Notes: a model not told the origin generated them from the sequence alone. A stretch of 64,000 bases of DNA from Ophioderma brevispina (GCA_023653785.1 JAMKCH010005439.1:89163-153162); one strand, 5' to 3'; positions 8,801 through 21,554 are shown, numbered from the stretch's first letter. Translations and numbers: made by a program.

Positions 8801-11760
8801 CACTATATGGTTGAAGTGTAATCAAAATGCTTTATCTAATCATTCCCATAATCATATGTCACGGGAACTAACAGGATATTTAAAAAATTATACTAAAATA
8901 ACATCTCCTTTATTTACCTCAAACCATGGATCAAAGTTAGCTTACCGAAAAGGGTCGATTTTCCTGTGCTGTTGTTCTTTCGTTTAAAAGTCACTTGTAT
9001 CCTCAATTATTGTGACCCAACTATTAAATAAATAACTATCGGTTCTAACAACCGTGGAGTTCTTACCAGCAGATGTCTTTTAGCTGGAAAATGAATAAGT
9101 CTTTTCGTGGCAGTGCGTCAATCACCTCCTGATTAGTCCAGGAACTTTATGTCCTGCGGTAGCCAAAAAGGAAATAAATAATTCATAGCTGTGTTTCTTT
9201 TTTGGGATAGTCTCCCAATGTCCACAAGTAAGGGTATGAAGAATAAGGGGATGAAGTTTTATATACAGGGTAAAAATAAAATAATTCAATTGAGTTAAAT
9301 CATAGACTATTGTATTCTCTAGCCAACCCGAATAAGAAAATGTATAGTTTTGTGGAACTTTTGAATTTTAGTTTATGCATGAGGCAAAATGTGCAAGTCC
9401 ATCATGGTAAAATTGTCAAAACAGTACCATTTTATTACCCCTTAACTCGTAAATGTTGCTGGTGCTATTACGCCCAAAAGCTCATTCACACTTAGTACAT
9501 CTTCGAAATATTGGACTTATAGGGCAGTGACCTCATAGACCCAGTAGAAACCGCCCATAACGAGCTCTTTAACTATTCCAGGAAAAGACTGAAACATTTA
9601 ATTCACTTTGTGAGGCATCGGTATTAAGCCTTACAACCCCCGGTGCCATGCATTATTTACATCTACACTTACCCGACTCTTTGCTACTCTAGCCAGATCC
9701 CGCTTCAGCGGTTCCATTGGTTTTAACCGCAGTAACGTAACAGTTGAACCATTGCTGAAAGCTAGCGCGACATTCAGCAAATCTGACGGCGCTGCTCTAG
9801 ATTTGTAGCCACAATGTTTTGCCCGAGGCGTTATTCAATGAAACTGCAACCCGATATAAGCTAAATCTTGCCCACACAGGCTTGCCAACGGGAGGTCAGT
9901 AATTGGGCCAATCTTTACCACCGATAAAGTCCCTGGTGTGTGAGGCCTTGAAATTGCCTATAATCCCATAAATTGCAGATATTGCAAACTAAAGCCCTTT
10001 TCTTATTCCTTATGACACAACGTCGGTATACATTTGCACGCAAATTGGCACATTTTAGAATATGATCCTGTACAAACTTTGCCCCTTATTTCGAAAAAAA
10101 AAAAGCACCTGGGGTTTTTTTGGGGCGGTGCTATGTTGCTCCGTACAGCATCTTCATCAGGAAACTATCCTGAAAATAAGCTTTTACCTATTTATTTCGG
10201 CATGGGTATTTTTCTATATATCATAGACTAGTTGTGAAACTTCCCCGCCTGGCTAAGCTTGAGTCAGGTTGATGGAAAGTAAAACTTAAGTTCCATCGAG
10301 TGGCCCTTGAAGAGTCCTAAACAATGACCAGTGAATGAGAGTACTCATCCGGTGTAATCTGGTTTCAAAATCGAACCATTCTCCGTTTCTCGTAGCTCTT
10401 TAGGTATGTAAATGTTTTAATCTCTTAGTTCCACGTTGCAATTAATTTGGCATTACGATAGGTAAATGTCACTGAGACTCACTCTCATTTGGATGATGAC
10501 ACAAATTTTATGCTACATCTCGGATTTGATTGACAGAGTGACAAATAAAATCTTACAAAAAAAGACGGAAAAAACAAAAACAAACAAACAAACACAGGCA
10601 GTGCGATTGTGATATGGCAACACAGGCGTGTTATGAGACGGGTATATTGAGAAATATGTAAATGTATTGATCAGCAATGGTTGTTAGGGAATTCAATCAA
10701 TGGTTACACATAGATCATAATTAGTGAAAGTTGGCCTCTGAAACATGTAATAATTTAAGTAAAACTGCCAAATGTGCTGATACTATTAACACGCTTTCGC
10801 CGTCTATTCATATCAAATAAATATATAGTTGTTTTTAAATTTCTTTGAACCTCTTCACTATTCATACGGATACTATATTTCTAAATGTCAAGTCTAGGAT
10901 GTGTAACGTGTTGCATTGAAACACACACACACACACACCTATGATATTCACGCTAAGAGGAAAAAAACCATATATAATGGTGTTCAGTTGGGGTTAGCAG
11001 GACTCATGTGAAGTGCATCAACGTGACAACTAGAGAAGGATTTGCCGCCCTGCTTGTGAAACCTGACATCCGCTCGTATTAATCAACTTCAAATGCAGCT
11101 AGCGGTTGTTTCTTGATCCGGTGCAGTGTCATGTTGGTTTTAATACTATAAACATAATGTACGGTGACTTTACTGTCACACTGTAAAAGTTTAAATAACA
11201 TATTCAATAGAAAGCGCCTATACTCAATGCATAAACCTTCAGCGTCGATCGAGACTACGTTGTAATGACAAACGTCTCTGCATCGCATGAAAAGCATATC
11301 GTGCAAGTACAACATATTCGTTTTTCTGCATGTTCACGATTTTGCAAAAAAGGAAACTTTTGTGTTTCAATAAGTAGTCTTTTACTTGAAAACATTTATG
11401 AATGTATGAACTCAAAATGAACGTATACCATTGCTTGCAACATTTGAACGATTTATCTTCCACTAACTAAAAATGATTAATTAGTAGGGATAGTTAAACC
11501 GACGAGGTGGGCTATTGGCACATCCTGTCGCGACGAATACAAAGACTGGTTGAGTCCAATAAGGTCTTATCTTCTTTATTGATATTATTCAACGGGGTAT
11601 ATGCCAAACACGTGTTCGAAAAAGCGTACAAATAATCAAACACGGCACTACAGGACAGGCTTTTAAAAGCATTTCATTGGCAAAACTCATTATTGTCCAC
11701 TATCCTAAAGAAACAATGTACATGCCGATTTACCTGGTGAGCGCATCAATCTACACAGAA
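8800..11760. other. Unassigned sequence
   Basis: About 3 kb with no recognisable coding region. A more GC-balanced stretch (9600-9990), an (AC)n run at 10920-10938 and short A runs are present. No inverted termini found. Confidence 0.4.
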
Positions 11761-11773
11761 TTTAAACACTTAA

Positions 11774-12524
11774 GTGACCAAGGGATTTTCACTTCCGTTG
11801 GTGCCCCGGGGGGGGGGGGGGGGCCCAAAAAAAAAAAAAAAAAAAAAAGGAATTTTTTGCACGAAATTTATATACATGTGAAGGGTCATAAGACAACCCA
11901 AAATCAGCTAATTCGAGCTGCAAATTAGGAGCAAAACATTGTTTTCAAAACATGCGAAAATTGGACAAAAAGACGGAAATTTCAAATGAGCCTTGCGCTT
12001 ACATCTAACATTTGGAAAACTTATTTTATGTTGATATATATTCTAGAAGACACAAATTACATATATTTAACACAAAACCTGCAGTTTTAGGGATCCTGTA
12101 TTTTTAACAGGTGTTGCAAAATGCACGTCATATTCCCATAGAGTTTGCACAGTAACAGTTTAGCATTGTTCAACGACGAAATCGTTTGTTTTCAGCACAT
12201 AAAGGGTTAATTACTTTTAATGTTACTAATAATTGTTTAGTTACATGTATGTGTGAACATATATCAGCAAAAAAATAGCTTTGGTTCTTTGATAATTAAA
12301 AATATTCTCAGATGACTTCCGTTAGTGCCCAAGGGGGGAGGTTCCATGGGACCCCACTAATTAACTCATTAACGGCCTGGCCGATTTTAATTTTTTTGGT
12401 ATGAAAAGAAGCGCATTTAAAAGACAGGCAATTAACAAAAAAAAATCGGCGCAAAAATCCCACGCGTAAAGCGGCCAGCGCGAAAAAAAATATGGGGGTC
12501 CATAGGAACCTCCCCCCTGGTCAC
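11774..12524. mobile_element. TTAA-flanked element, family GTGACCARGGG (copy 1)
   Basis: A 751-bp non-coding element flanked by TTAA (11770-11773 and 12525-12528). Its inverted ends are GTGACCAAGGG on the left and GTGACCAGGGG on the right. Each TTAA sits in the palindrome CACTTAAGTG. The left end includes about 15 G followed by a ~22-base A run. A second end-like block (TTCCGTTAGTGCCCAAGGGGGG) occurs internally at about 12318, so the element may hold a nested or duplicated end. Relatives: 62569-62634, 63360-63455 and the two units at 56850-57140. Confidence 0.75.
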
Positions 12525-12544
12525 TTAAGTGTTAAAAAGACCCT

Positions 12545-12659
12545 AAAAGCGCCCCAGCTTCAGGTCTTTATTAATGTTATTATTATTAATGTTAATACTA
12601 TTTATGTATGAATATTTTTCATTAATGTTTATTAAAGACCTGAAAATTGGGGCGCTTTT
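12545..12659. mobile_element. 115-bp hairpin MITE
   Basis: Nearly perfect inverted repeat: AAAAGCGCCCCAGCTTCAGG on the left mirrored by CCTGAAAATTGGGGCGCTTTT on the right, with TATTAATG repeats towards the centre. It lies 17 bases after the TTAA element. No clear target duplication. The whole sequence could form a single long hairpin. Confidence 0.75.
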
Positions 12660-13005
12660 CGAATATTTTTTTGACATTCTGTATATACTCATTATACTCT
12701 ATAAAATATTTATTGATGGTAGAATGTATTAGATAGCTTTTTTCAATAATATTTCGTTTAGTTTCGGTTGATTATTTAAGTTTAATTTCTGCACCTGATA
12801 CCCACACAAAAGTGGCACCTGGGCAAAGAAGGTATTTAACACCAGTAAGTAGGTCTCACTTAAGTCTCGTTATAATTTAGACTAGGGAAACAAGCCACTC
12901 CTTGGCAAGCTATGTGCAAAATCGATCTTGGTTAGATGAAGGTTTATGACACATTTTAAACCCCAAAAAACTATATTATCCTATCCACGTGATTCATTGC
13001 GATAC

Positions 13006-13152
13006 CAGGAGCGGATCTAGGGATGGTGGCGCGCGCCTCCCGGGAATTCTGCAAAATCTTGCAAAATCAGCCCCATTTTGGACCAAGTTTAAGCCTTCAG
13101 CCCCCCGGTAACTTTGACTCCTCGTTTTTCAAAATCCTTGGATCCGCCCCTG
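13006..13152. mobile_element. MITE with CAGGGGCGGATC ends (hAT-like)
   Basis: A 147-bp element with left end CAGGAGCGGATCTAGGG and reverse-complemented right end CAGGGGCGGATCCAAGG. The direct repeat CGATAC flanks it (13000-13005 and 13153-13158). CAGGGGCGGATC termini are widespread among hAT-related non-autonomous elements, which normally make 8-bp duplications; only 6 bp agree here, so the superfamily is an inference. Confidence 0.75.
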
Positions 13153-13159
13153 CGATACT

Positions 13160-14940
13160 CACATATAATATCTCTAGGCAAGCGCCAGGAACTATATAAA
13201 GGGCCAACTACTTTTAATCCAATAATCCATCATCCGAATTATGTATAAGGACATCATTACGACAATGCCAACTTACAAAAAAAGGTTCATTCACCCGATT
13301 GTACGTGTTATATGGATAAACGTCTTTCAACCTTAAATAGGTAGGATTTGCATTTATTTTTTTCATGTTCTCTCCTTAACATTTCACAATATCAACAATA
13401 TACATTTTTATTCATTTATTAATTCCGGAAACCAGGTAAGGTTTTAACACATTACAATAAATCTTTTCATTTTCTTTGATTTTTCTTGTAATAGCGTTTG
13501 AATTTCAAGTTGACGAACCTAGATATGACAGTGTGCTCGTAGCCTACCGTATCTTAAGTCGAGATAGAGTAAACGTTTTAGCCGAGTGATTTAGAAAAGT
13601 AGACTCCTTTGAAACTCCTCAATTACCTTGAATGAGCTTGAAAAAGCGTTTTAACTTGCAATCGGCTTTTAGCTGAGTTGGAACATTTTGATTTTCCCCC
13701 TTTTTTTTCTACAGAGGTAAAACTTTTATTCACAAATCACATATGCATTGACATGAAACAACTTAACAGCACAGATGGAAATAACTATCCTTTTATACTC
13801 CTAAAGAATCCCAATTTTTATGAGATTTGGTTAGTGTGTCCCCCCCCCAAAAAAAAACCGCAGCACTTGGTGGCAGGCGACATAAGTTTTGAACAAAAGC
13901 ACGTGACTACCTATTCATTGTTGCAAGGTAAGATTAGACTGTTAGCTAATATCTCTGAAAGTTCATCTAGCAGAGTTATAGTTTTTAAAAAAAAGATATG
14001 TCCTCAACAATCAAGTAGCCCGCAGAACCCATTTTACAAAAATGAGGAGCTGGTAACCACTCAAGACTGGCAATGAAGAACAGATGGCGAATACAATATG
14101 ATTGCCCAAGAACATTGACTTACCCAAATTTCTTGCAGAACAACATTACATGGGTCAAATTACTGCATTTCAGTAATTATTAACTGATTTTATGGTGATA
14201 AAAACATGTTCCAAGACCACATAGCAATAATATGACTAAGCATGACAAAACTCCACATTAATAAAATGAGAAATGCGTTGGGCTTCACCTTTCTTGTTAC
14301 TGAAAAAATGTACATTCCCAAATTATGAAAGTAAAAACTATGTTTTCAAACAAAATCAAGAACAATATCAGTATATTCATTCGGTCAATTAAATTTTGTG
14401 GTTTTTTAAGATACACTTTTGTGTGCCGTCACAAATGATGATGAATGATTATCTTTAATCCAAATGGCGTTTAATCTTGGACAAATACGGAAGAGTTGTG
14501 ATAATACATTCCTAATTTGATCTTTAAGGTGTTATGTTAAAGCATGTTGTTTAGCTTTATTACCTGGAACCTCATATGTTTATTCTGTTGCAGTAGCTGT
14601 CTATAAAAAAGGGAATGGTGGTTGGACTTAGAGATCATATTGGTGGTTCTAGGCGCAAAACGTACAGTGCCTTATTTGTAGGTAATAGCGCCTCAATTTG
14701 ATAGATTAAATGAAGGTCGCAGGTTACTTGATTTCTGGGGTCATATCGTAAAAATATTGACTGCTATCATTTATGAACTTTTTCAGGGGATATTAGTAAC
14801 AGTCCCATCGTACCTTAACAAAGAGGGACAATTTTGTTAGAGGGGACGGTGATATACCTCAAACCATGAAGTTTAGTATCCATTGTACAATTGTACTATG
14901 AATCATATGGGATGCCATGGTATTCCTCTTATTCAATAAA
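13160..14940. other. Unassigned sequence
   Basis: No supported gene. One 132-codon open frame (13678-14076) has low-complexity Pro/Lys stretches from CCCCCCCC and AAAAAAAA runs and no recognisable domain. No element ends seen. Confidence 0.4.
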
Positions 14941-14964
14941 CCTATTTAATAACAGTTTTTACTA

Positions 14965-15128
14965 GAAGATGATGAAGATGATTGAAGATGAGATGAAGAT
15001 GATGATGAAGATGATGATGCAGATGATGATGAAGATGATGATGATGAGATGATGATGATGATGCTGTGATGATGAAGATGAAGATGGAGATGAAGCTGAT
15101 GATGATGATGTGATGATGATGATGATGG
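14965..15128. repeat. (GAT)n / (GATGAA)n microsatellite
   Basis: About 160 bases of GATGAAGATGATGAT-type repeat. Its minus-strand reading gives His-rich or Ile/Ser-rich frames that are repeat artefacts. Confidence 0.95.
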
Positions 15129-15229
15129 ATTTCAATGTTTTTAAGCCAAATTTGCAGCACATATTATCCGAATCTCAAAGCAATTTAAATCTGACACATC
15201 AAATTGATCCTGTCAATTTTTCTTAATGA

Positions 15230-15335
15230 CCCCTGGAGTAACCTTGAACTCCAAGGCTAGTGGGCTTAAAATAGGGTTTGACAAAGTCCCATGAATGTTA
15301 TGGAATTATCAATGCCTACAGTACTTGGGTGGTGC
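15230..15335 (+). repeat. Dispersed repeat shared with 56630-56735
   Basis: Shares ATTATCAATGCCTA..AGTACTTG and GACCCCTG..TAACCTTGA with 56630-56735 in the same orientation. About 100 bases, diverged, non-coding. Element boundaries are unclear. Confidence 0.5.
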
Positions 15336-15565
15336 ACTTCACAATTTTATCCGGAAGCGCAAACTGCAATTTCGGGAATAAGCTTCATTTAGTCTATGAA
15401 ACAATAAGCAAAACCAGAAGATGCTAGACCCAATGAATAGGATGCTTAAACAGAGGAATTGGAAAGAGGTTAACTTGGCCAGACCCGTCTTCCAGATCAG
15501 CACACGCTTTGAATATAATAAAACAAAAACTTCAGCCGCGTGTATTGAATTCTTCGAATACTTGG

Positions 15566-15722
15566 GGGTTGGTACATTTTGTTGACCCACTTTTGTCTGC
15601 TCCCAGTTGAATTCGAGACCTGGCGAGAATAAAGTACAGGTTACATGACATTTATTCCGTAAAGGATGCCTGAATTTGACTGGGAGCAGGCAAAGGGTGT
15701 TGCCAGTCAATGCTACCAACCC
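15566..15722. mobile_element. MITE with GGGTTGGTACATT ends and 9-bp TSD (copy 1)
   Basis: A 157-bp element starting GGGTTGGTACATTTT and ending GCTACCAACCC. A second inverted layer inside is TGCTCCCAGTTGAATTC mirrored by GAATTTGACTGGGAGCAGG. The exact 9-bp direct repeat AATACTTGG flanks it (15557-15565 and 15723-15731). It matches the element at 51441-51583. A 9-bp duplication fits Mutator-like transposases. It has no coding capacity and depends on a transposase elsewhere. Confidence 0.92.
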
Positions 15723-15731
15723 AATACTTGG

Positions 15732-17335
15732 ATTATCTGGATGGTAAATGAAAACTCCATTCAACATAATTAATCAAGACATAGTAAAAGTACTCTATGC
15801 AATGTAACCAAAAGGGTGGTTATCCTCTTTTGGAAACGGCTCTATTTCAATACAAAGAGTGATTTCTTTTGTTAGTTCAAAGTTTTCTCCCCAGAACTTA
15901 ATCCCTTTCTCTTATGGTTTGTTTTATTCACCAGCCTATAAATATTATTTGAATTAAGCATAGAAGCATGCACAAAGCTGTCCCAGAACGTAACTATGAA
16001 ACAATGTTTCATGCATTATTACTTTATCAAAAGCAACTTTAAGTCTCGTTACTTCTTTCTCACCATCTTCGAGTGATTGAGGTATTCATTTTGTGGCGTT
16101 AACCACATATAAGGACCTTGTCATAGTCGTTCAAATCGCCTCAAATATGGACCTGTTTCCACTGACTATAGATCAAGCATTTTGTGATGAGCGGTAGATT
16201 ACCATTGCGTATATAGTGTTAGTCCCCATACATGTAGAATATAGTATTATTTGTACTACTCTCCCTACCAAGAAATGGCATGGAGTTACTGGGAAATTCA
16301 TCGAGTAGTGGACATGTGAGAAATGAAGTGGTTGGCGGTCGGTTGGTGTATGAAATACTGCATTCTGCTCTAGTAAAAACACTCCCTGTTACCACTATAC
16401 CACGCGCTTATTTCATTGGGTCATCAAAATAGCGTTTGTTTAAAATTTAAAAAACAACATCTAAAAGAATATGAGGAAATTTGTTTAGAATTGCTGGGTG
16501 AGCCATGGTCATACTTAATTAAAAAGTTTTGTTCTACTTAAAAACTCCTAATGGAAACTTGAATATGTAAAAGCCCTTTCAATAATAAAAATAAGTGCTT
16601 AAAATGCTATTGAATTCGGATATCTCAACTGCCGTGTATTTACAGGCTTCAATAGCTACTTAAATGATAAGAAGTCTGCGGTATGTTAGTTACACTCACA
16701 TGACATGAACATAAGAAGAATTATCGGATTACAAAACACCTTGACCATTAAAGTTTGTTGCTGAATAAAAATGATTTGCGTAGGAAGAGGGACCTGATAA
16801 TCAACGGATTAAATTGCCAAAATGATGTTCACATTGATCCATGTCATTATATTTATAAATTAAATGTAATTTTATTAAAAATATCTTGTTTAAAAAGTTG
16901 CATCGGAAGGATTACCCGCTCTCCTAACCGTAAATCGCGATCAATTTAGCTTAGTAATAAACAAACTTTCACTTCACGAGCTTATTACACTTCGGGAGTA
17001 AGGATTATAGAATGATTAGTGATTACTCGAACTGGAAGATATTGATCCCCTGCTCACATAAAGACAGTAGACGGGTTAACCTCAGTCCCAAGCACATTTA
17101 TGTGCACTTTTACCTAAAGCATGAAACTTGGCACTGCCTAGATATTGAGCCCCTGAACAATTCTGATAAGTGCCAAAACTGTAGCGCCCCCTATGGGTCT
17201 AGTAGCGCCCTCTCTATTTACCCAATTATGAAATAGTCCTTTTAAGAACCTTAAAATAACCGTAACTCCAATATTTTTGACCACATAAGGTCCAGTACAA
17301 GCATCTACAATGATGCCACTGTTCAAAAAGATTCA
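15732..17335. other. Unassigned sequence
   Basis: AT-rich, only short ORFs. On the minus strand near 16380-16415 the string GTGGTATAGTGGTAACAGG resembles a tRNA A box, but no convincing B box follows, so at most a SINE relic. No other structure seen. Confidence 0.35.
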
Positions 17336-17339
17336 TGTT

Positions 17340-17960
17340 AGATCATATCAATATGGCTCCGTCTTAGATATAAAAAATGGCCGCCCTGAAAGCTACATTA
17401 AGCCTTTAAACTTGCGTTAGTATGATGAAAAAATGACTTAATTCAAGGACAAACCCCACAATGGTAATGCTGTGGAGTTCAGAAAGCACGCTGATAACAT
17501 TGCAGCAGTAACAGCTAGCAGTAATCATGAATTTCAAGATGACAGCTGATTTCAAAAATGGCCGCGATGACACTATATTTGAACATTAAGCCAATGAAAG
17601 CGTACCTTTGTTGATGGTCAATTGGGAATCATTTCTCCAGCTATTGGTTGAAAATACGGTCAGTAAGTTTCTAGTGCTCTAGCATATCTGGTCGTTGATT
17701 TATGCAATTTGAGTCAATACACTGCCCATTAGATTCCAAAATGGTTGTCACAATTATCACTAATTATCAATAGCGGTACTCCACTGATCAATGATGACAA
17801 ACTTACGGACAAGCCACACATTCAATGTTAAAGAGTTTAGAAAGAAACACACCAAACTGATGAACATTGTAGCAGCCAATTAGCAGCAATCTTGAATATC
17901 ATGATTGCGGTGATTCAAAATGGCTGCAATTGACTATATTTGAAAATATATCTGCCAGAC
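17340..17960 (+). repeat. Two ~360-bp repeat units with YY1-like motifs
   Basis: Segment 17432-17592 recurs, diverged, at about 17793-17957 (shared ACATTGNAGCAGNNA, AGCAGYAATCWTGAAT, CAAAAATGGCCGCG versus CAAAATGGCTGCAA, ACTATATTTGAA). AAnATGGCnGCC, the vertebrate YY1 consensus, is present at about 17380 and 17572. Non-coding; part of a wider family seen again at 26.8-28.2 kb. Confidence 0.6.
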
Positions 17961-18624
17961 CCACATTTAGTTTGCTGACAAAAACTATTACTACTACTGA
18001 ATAGAGTGCATTGAAGTCCAGCTATTCTGGATTTGCATCCAGCGGTACATCCTCTGGAACAACCCAAGTTGGACCAGCTCACTCAAGCTTTTGTCACCTC
18101 AAGGATTGTGTCCATTGCGTAGTTGATTACACCTAGCTTCCAGTCCCCATTAATATTGATCAAGAGGAATAGGAGTAGACAAAATAAAGCAGAAGTAGCC
18201 CAAAGAAGCAATTCAGGACTTTGAATAAGGCTCCAGTGGCCAGTTAAAAATTAAACCTACAGTACTGAAGGATACAGCTGCCCTATGTAGACGTGTCAAA
18301 CATGCCCTCAATTTAGATCATTGGGTATATCAATGACAACATTTTTGGTTGAATTTGGTAATAAATGGTCTTTTGGCAAAGTTTTTCCAAATTTCTTCAA
18401 TCGCAGAATGACAGCGGTGGAAACTAACATTGGCTTAAAAATTGTCTCATGCATCCATAGACCTTGGAATATAGCCATGATCTTCAGATTCTCAGAGGTA
18501 CATTTATACCAAAAACCAAATTGAGGGCCCAATTCATGGCCTAACTCCAATTTACCAAATCATTGACAAATCTGCCCTAAAACAAATGTTGGGTAGTGAA
18601 GATCAAACGATACTATCATCTATG

Positions 18625-19620
18625 TCCGACCGCGGTCGGACGCACATGAGGAATTCCTCCAAAGCGTCTGTCAAGCATGAGTTTGTGCAGTTCATTTGTT
18701 CAATGCCAGATCCGGAGCAAGAAGTACGGGGTATGGTCAGCCTTGGTCTTCCCTGTGCACGTGGTCCTTGGGTGGGCTTCCAGACACAAGCGTGAGACTG
18801 GTTCGTCTAGCCGTTTAGCACAAGGAGCAGCAAAATTCAGGCGCCGAAATCTCAACTATCCAGAAAGTTGGGTAAATCCCATATATACATCTGGTAGGTG
18901 CTCTCTCCAGTTGAGGTTTGTTACCATCATTAAAGTTGGCTATAGCATCATCTAGCAGCCTCAAGGTGTCTCAGTCGTCCATCCTTATGCACCATACAGT
19001 AGAATATTTAACAACTGCCACGAAAGAAGCCTAACTTTAGCATGTATGGTAAGTTGGATTTCCAGAGCGTACGCATTTGTTACAGCTTCCATGCAAGGGC
19101 TTTTCGGACATGGAAAATCCTTTTCTGAATCATCACCAAAACCAAGGAGGGAAGTCTGAAACCCCTTTTTGGTCTAGGTGGCTCCCTCTTTGTGGACAGA
19201 GTGACATCAGGCCTTGTATTATATGCCATGCATTGAGTTTTAGAAGCATTCTCAAAGACGACTGTTGAAGCAGCATTTTCAAACTCTGGCCAGTAATTCT
19301 TGAGCTTGTTGTAGTGTGTCAGATAGCAAGGCAATGTCGTCTGCAAAGTCTAGGTCAGTAATGGAATTCTGCAGGGTGCATTCGACTTCGTGTGGTGTTA
19401 CTGTAAGACAGCTGTCCTTGTATCGCTCTGATTGTCATTCTCATCACATAGTTCTGCACAGTGATGAATAGATATGGTGCTAAAGTATCGACTTGGAGCA
19501 CTCCTGCTAAAATCTCAAAGGCCTCTCGGTTTCACCATCTGGTGATAGAACAACGCTTTATCACCATATAAAGCAACTGCCTAGTAAAGATCAACAATCC
19601 CGTGTACTAAGAGGACCAAG
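18625..19620 (-). pseudogene. Non-LTR retrotransposon reverse transcriptase, broken (LINE-A)
   Basis: On the minus strand, in several frames, the order is: an SPDGETE segment (~19540), LAGVLQ followed by DTLAPYLF (~19480-19520, the RT palm motif region), LDFADDIALLSD (~19330-19350, containing the catalytic FADD box), a lysine/threonine connection region, then RFRRLNFAAPCAKRLDEPVS (~18830) and LHKLMLDRRFGG (~18660). This order fits the RT core and C-terminal region of LINE-type ORF2 proteins, perhaps RTE-like or L1-like. Frameshifts and stops separate the pieces, and no endonuclease domain is visible upstream, so it is a 5'-truncated dead copy. Confidence 0.85.
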
Positions 19621-19624
19621 CCTA

Positions 19625-21550
19625 AGACAACCTTCTAAACTTTAAGCTGTTTTTTTTATAACAAAAACTAATTTTCTGGACATTTCTAAAAGATATGGCA
19701 TGCTATGCTGTGATATTATAAGCTATAAACTAGTTTTTAACTATAATTTGCAATATATCTATTCCAATTCCAACTATCCTTAGGTTATTTCAGAATGGCA
19801 ACGTTCCATTAACGTAGCAATAAGCTAAATTAACAACAAAAGTTGAGATGTTACCATTTGAATTCCAAATCAATGACACAGATTCTAACATGTTAAAGGA
19901 CCTAGCCTATAAGAATTAAACGTCCATGTAATAAATCTTGCAAATGAATAAAGTGTTCCTTGCTGAAAAATAGCGCATTTTACAAAATCAAAACGAAACA
20001 TAAGCTTCAAACTTCCATTGTTACCTTTGTCTATCCCGGCTTGGATATTTTAAAATCAACCTATAGTGACCTATACTAGCTGGAATCCACAAGTTGGAAC
20101 TATCTTAATGGAACAAATATAATTTCCATAACTTAACAAACTCTGACCACCGAGTTCTCACATCACGGGGTATCTGTGTCATTATAAGAAAAGTGACTAC
20201 ATTATTTAAGGGTGACTCATTCTGGAATGGCGGAATATAACATTCCAGAAACACTACTAGGTTCACTACTGCGGTATGCCTATATGGTCCATAACCTGGA
20301 AAAATAATCTCTCTCTTTCGGTGAATACAATCCTAAGTGGGTCCTGAAATGATATGATATTCTACGGCCTTGGTATTGAGCGAGTTAACTTCCTAAGTCA
20401 TATTCTTGACATCCGACTCTGAATTCATACTTGAGTGGTCTAAACAAAAACCAAAATGAACTTTTTCTGGACTTAAAAAGCAAACAAAATTACATATAGA
20501 ATGGATTGTATATGTTTCAGCGGACTTGCTCAACCCAAATTCCTGTTTTCGATTATAGATGCAAAATTTAAAGATGGGTGACCCAATGGATAACCTCGTC
20601 CCCCACATTACTTCTCAAAATTGAGTTGGTATCAGAAGAAATTCATATTTTTGTCATTACCCCGTTGAAATTTTAAGCCCAGGAAAGTTTCATTTGAATG
20701 GAACAAAAACACGTCTCCAAGTTGGATCGACCCTCATAATTATATACAACACAGTCTCCTATTGGCAGTTTTTCGAGTACAAATTTACGCTGTTACTATC
20801 CAACGGCTTGACCGATTTAAACCCAAAATTTGAAATAAGACTGTTTTTAATGAACAATCGGGCCATCCCCACTTTATTAATAATGCAACATTCCAAAGTT
20901 TAGCAAAGGTTCATAATGAATCAAAAGTGCTATTGCTTGCAAGAGATTCATACAATTCAGAAAGGTTTATGAGGATATTTTACAAAATCTAACATAAATA
21001 CCTTTTGTGTTATACCACAAATTACTACTCACAAAGCAGTGATGTAACGACATGCCAAACCTGTGTGAAATTGTTCATTGTGCCACATGTTTGGTAACTA
21101 GACAAACACTCAAACCCTTATTAGATTGTCTCATCCGACCAAAGTTTAACAATTATCAACCAAAAATGTATCTTTGGGCTGGTATGAAAAAAAAGCTACG
21201 GCTACTTCCCGATATCAGAACTATACGACCCGTGTCTTATAATTTGATGGATTTGTTAGCTCTCATGAAAACACAATTAAAGGGAAACATCACCATTTTT
21301 CCCCTTCAACACAATTACCAAATTTATACCTGTTCCATTTTGTAAAGGCTCGTTACCATTTCAAAAAGAGTTCATCATCTAAGTTTAATTTTACGCTTAA
21401 TCTGTGATGCAGAATATTGATATTGTTTCTAAATGAATTCTGAAGCATTAAAGTGCGTAGAATCTACTTTACTTCATTTGACCAAAGCATGGATATTTTG
21501 ATCACCAACCCTTCAGAGGTACAATGCATATTGGGTAAAACTCAAATACT
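19625..21550. other. Unassigned sequence
   Basis: AT-rich, no coding exon supported and no repeat partner seen in the window. Confidence 0.4.
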
Positions 21551-21554
21551 AGTT

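Noticed and set aside
14942..15162. Histidine-rich 'protein' on the minus strand
   Set aside because: Direct product of the (GAT)n repeat; also open in a second frame as Ile/Ser-rich.
15339..15767. 142-codon ORF on the minus strand
   Set aside because: It runs straight through the 157-bp MITE and its TSDs, which a real gene would be unlikely to do, and shows no domain.
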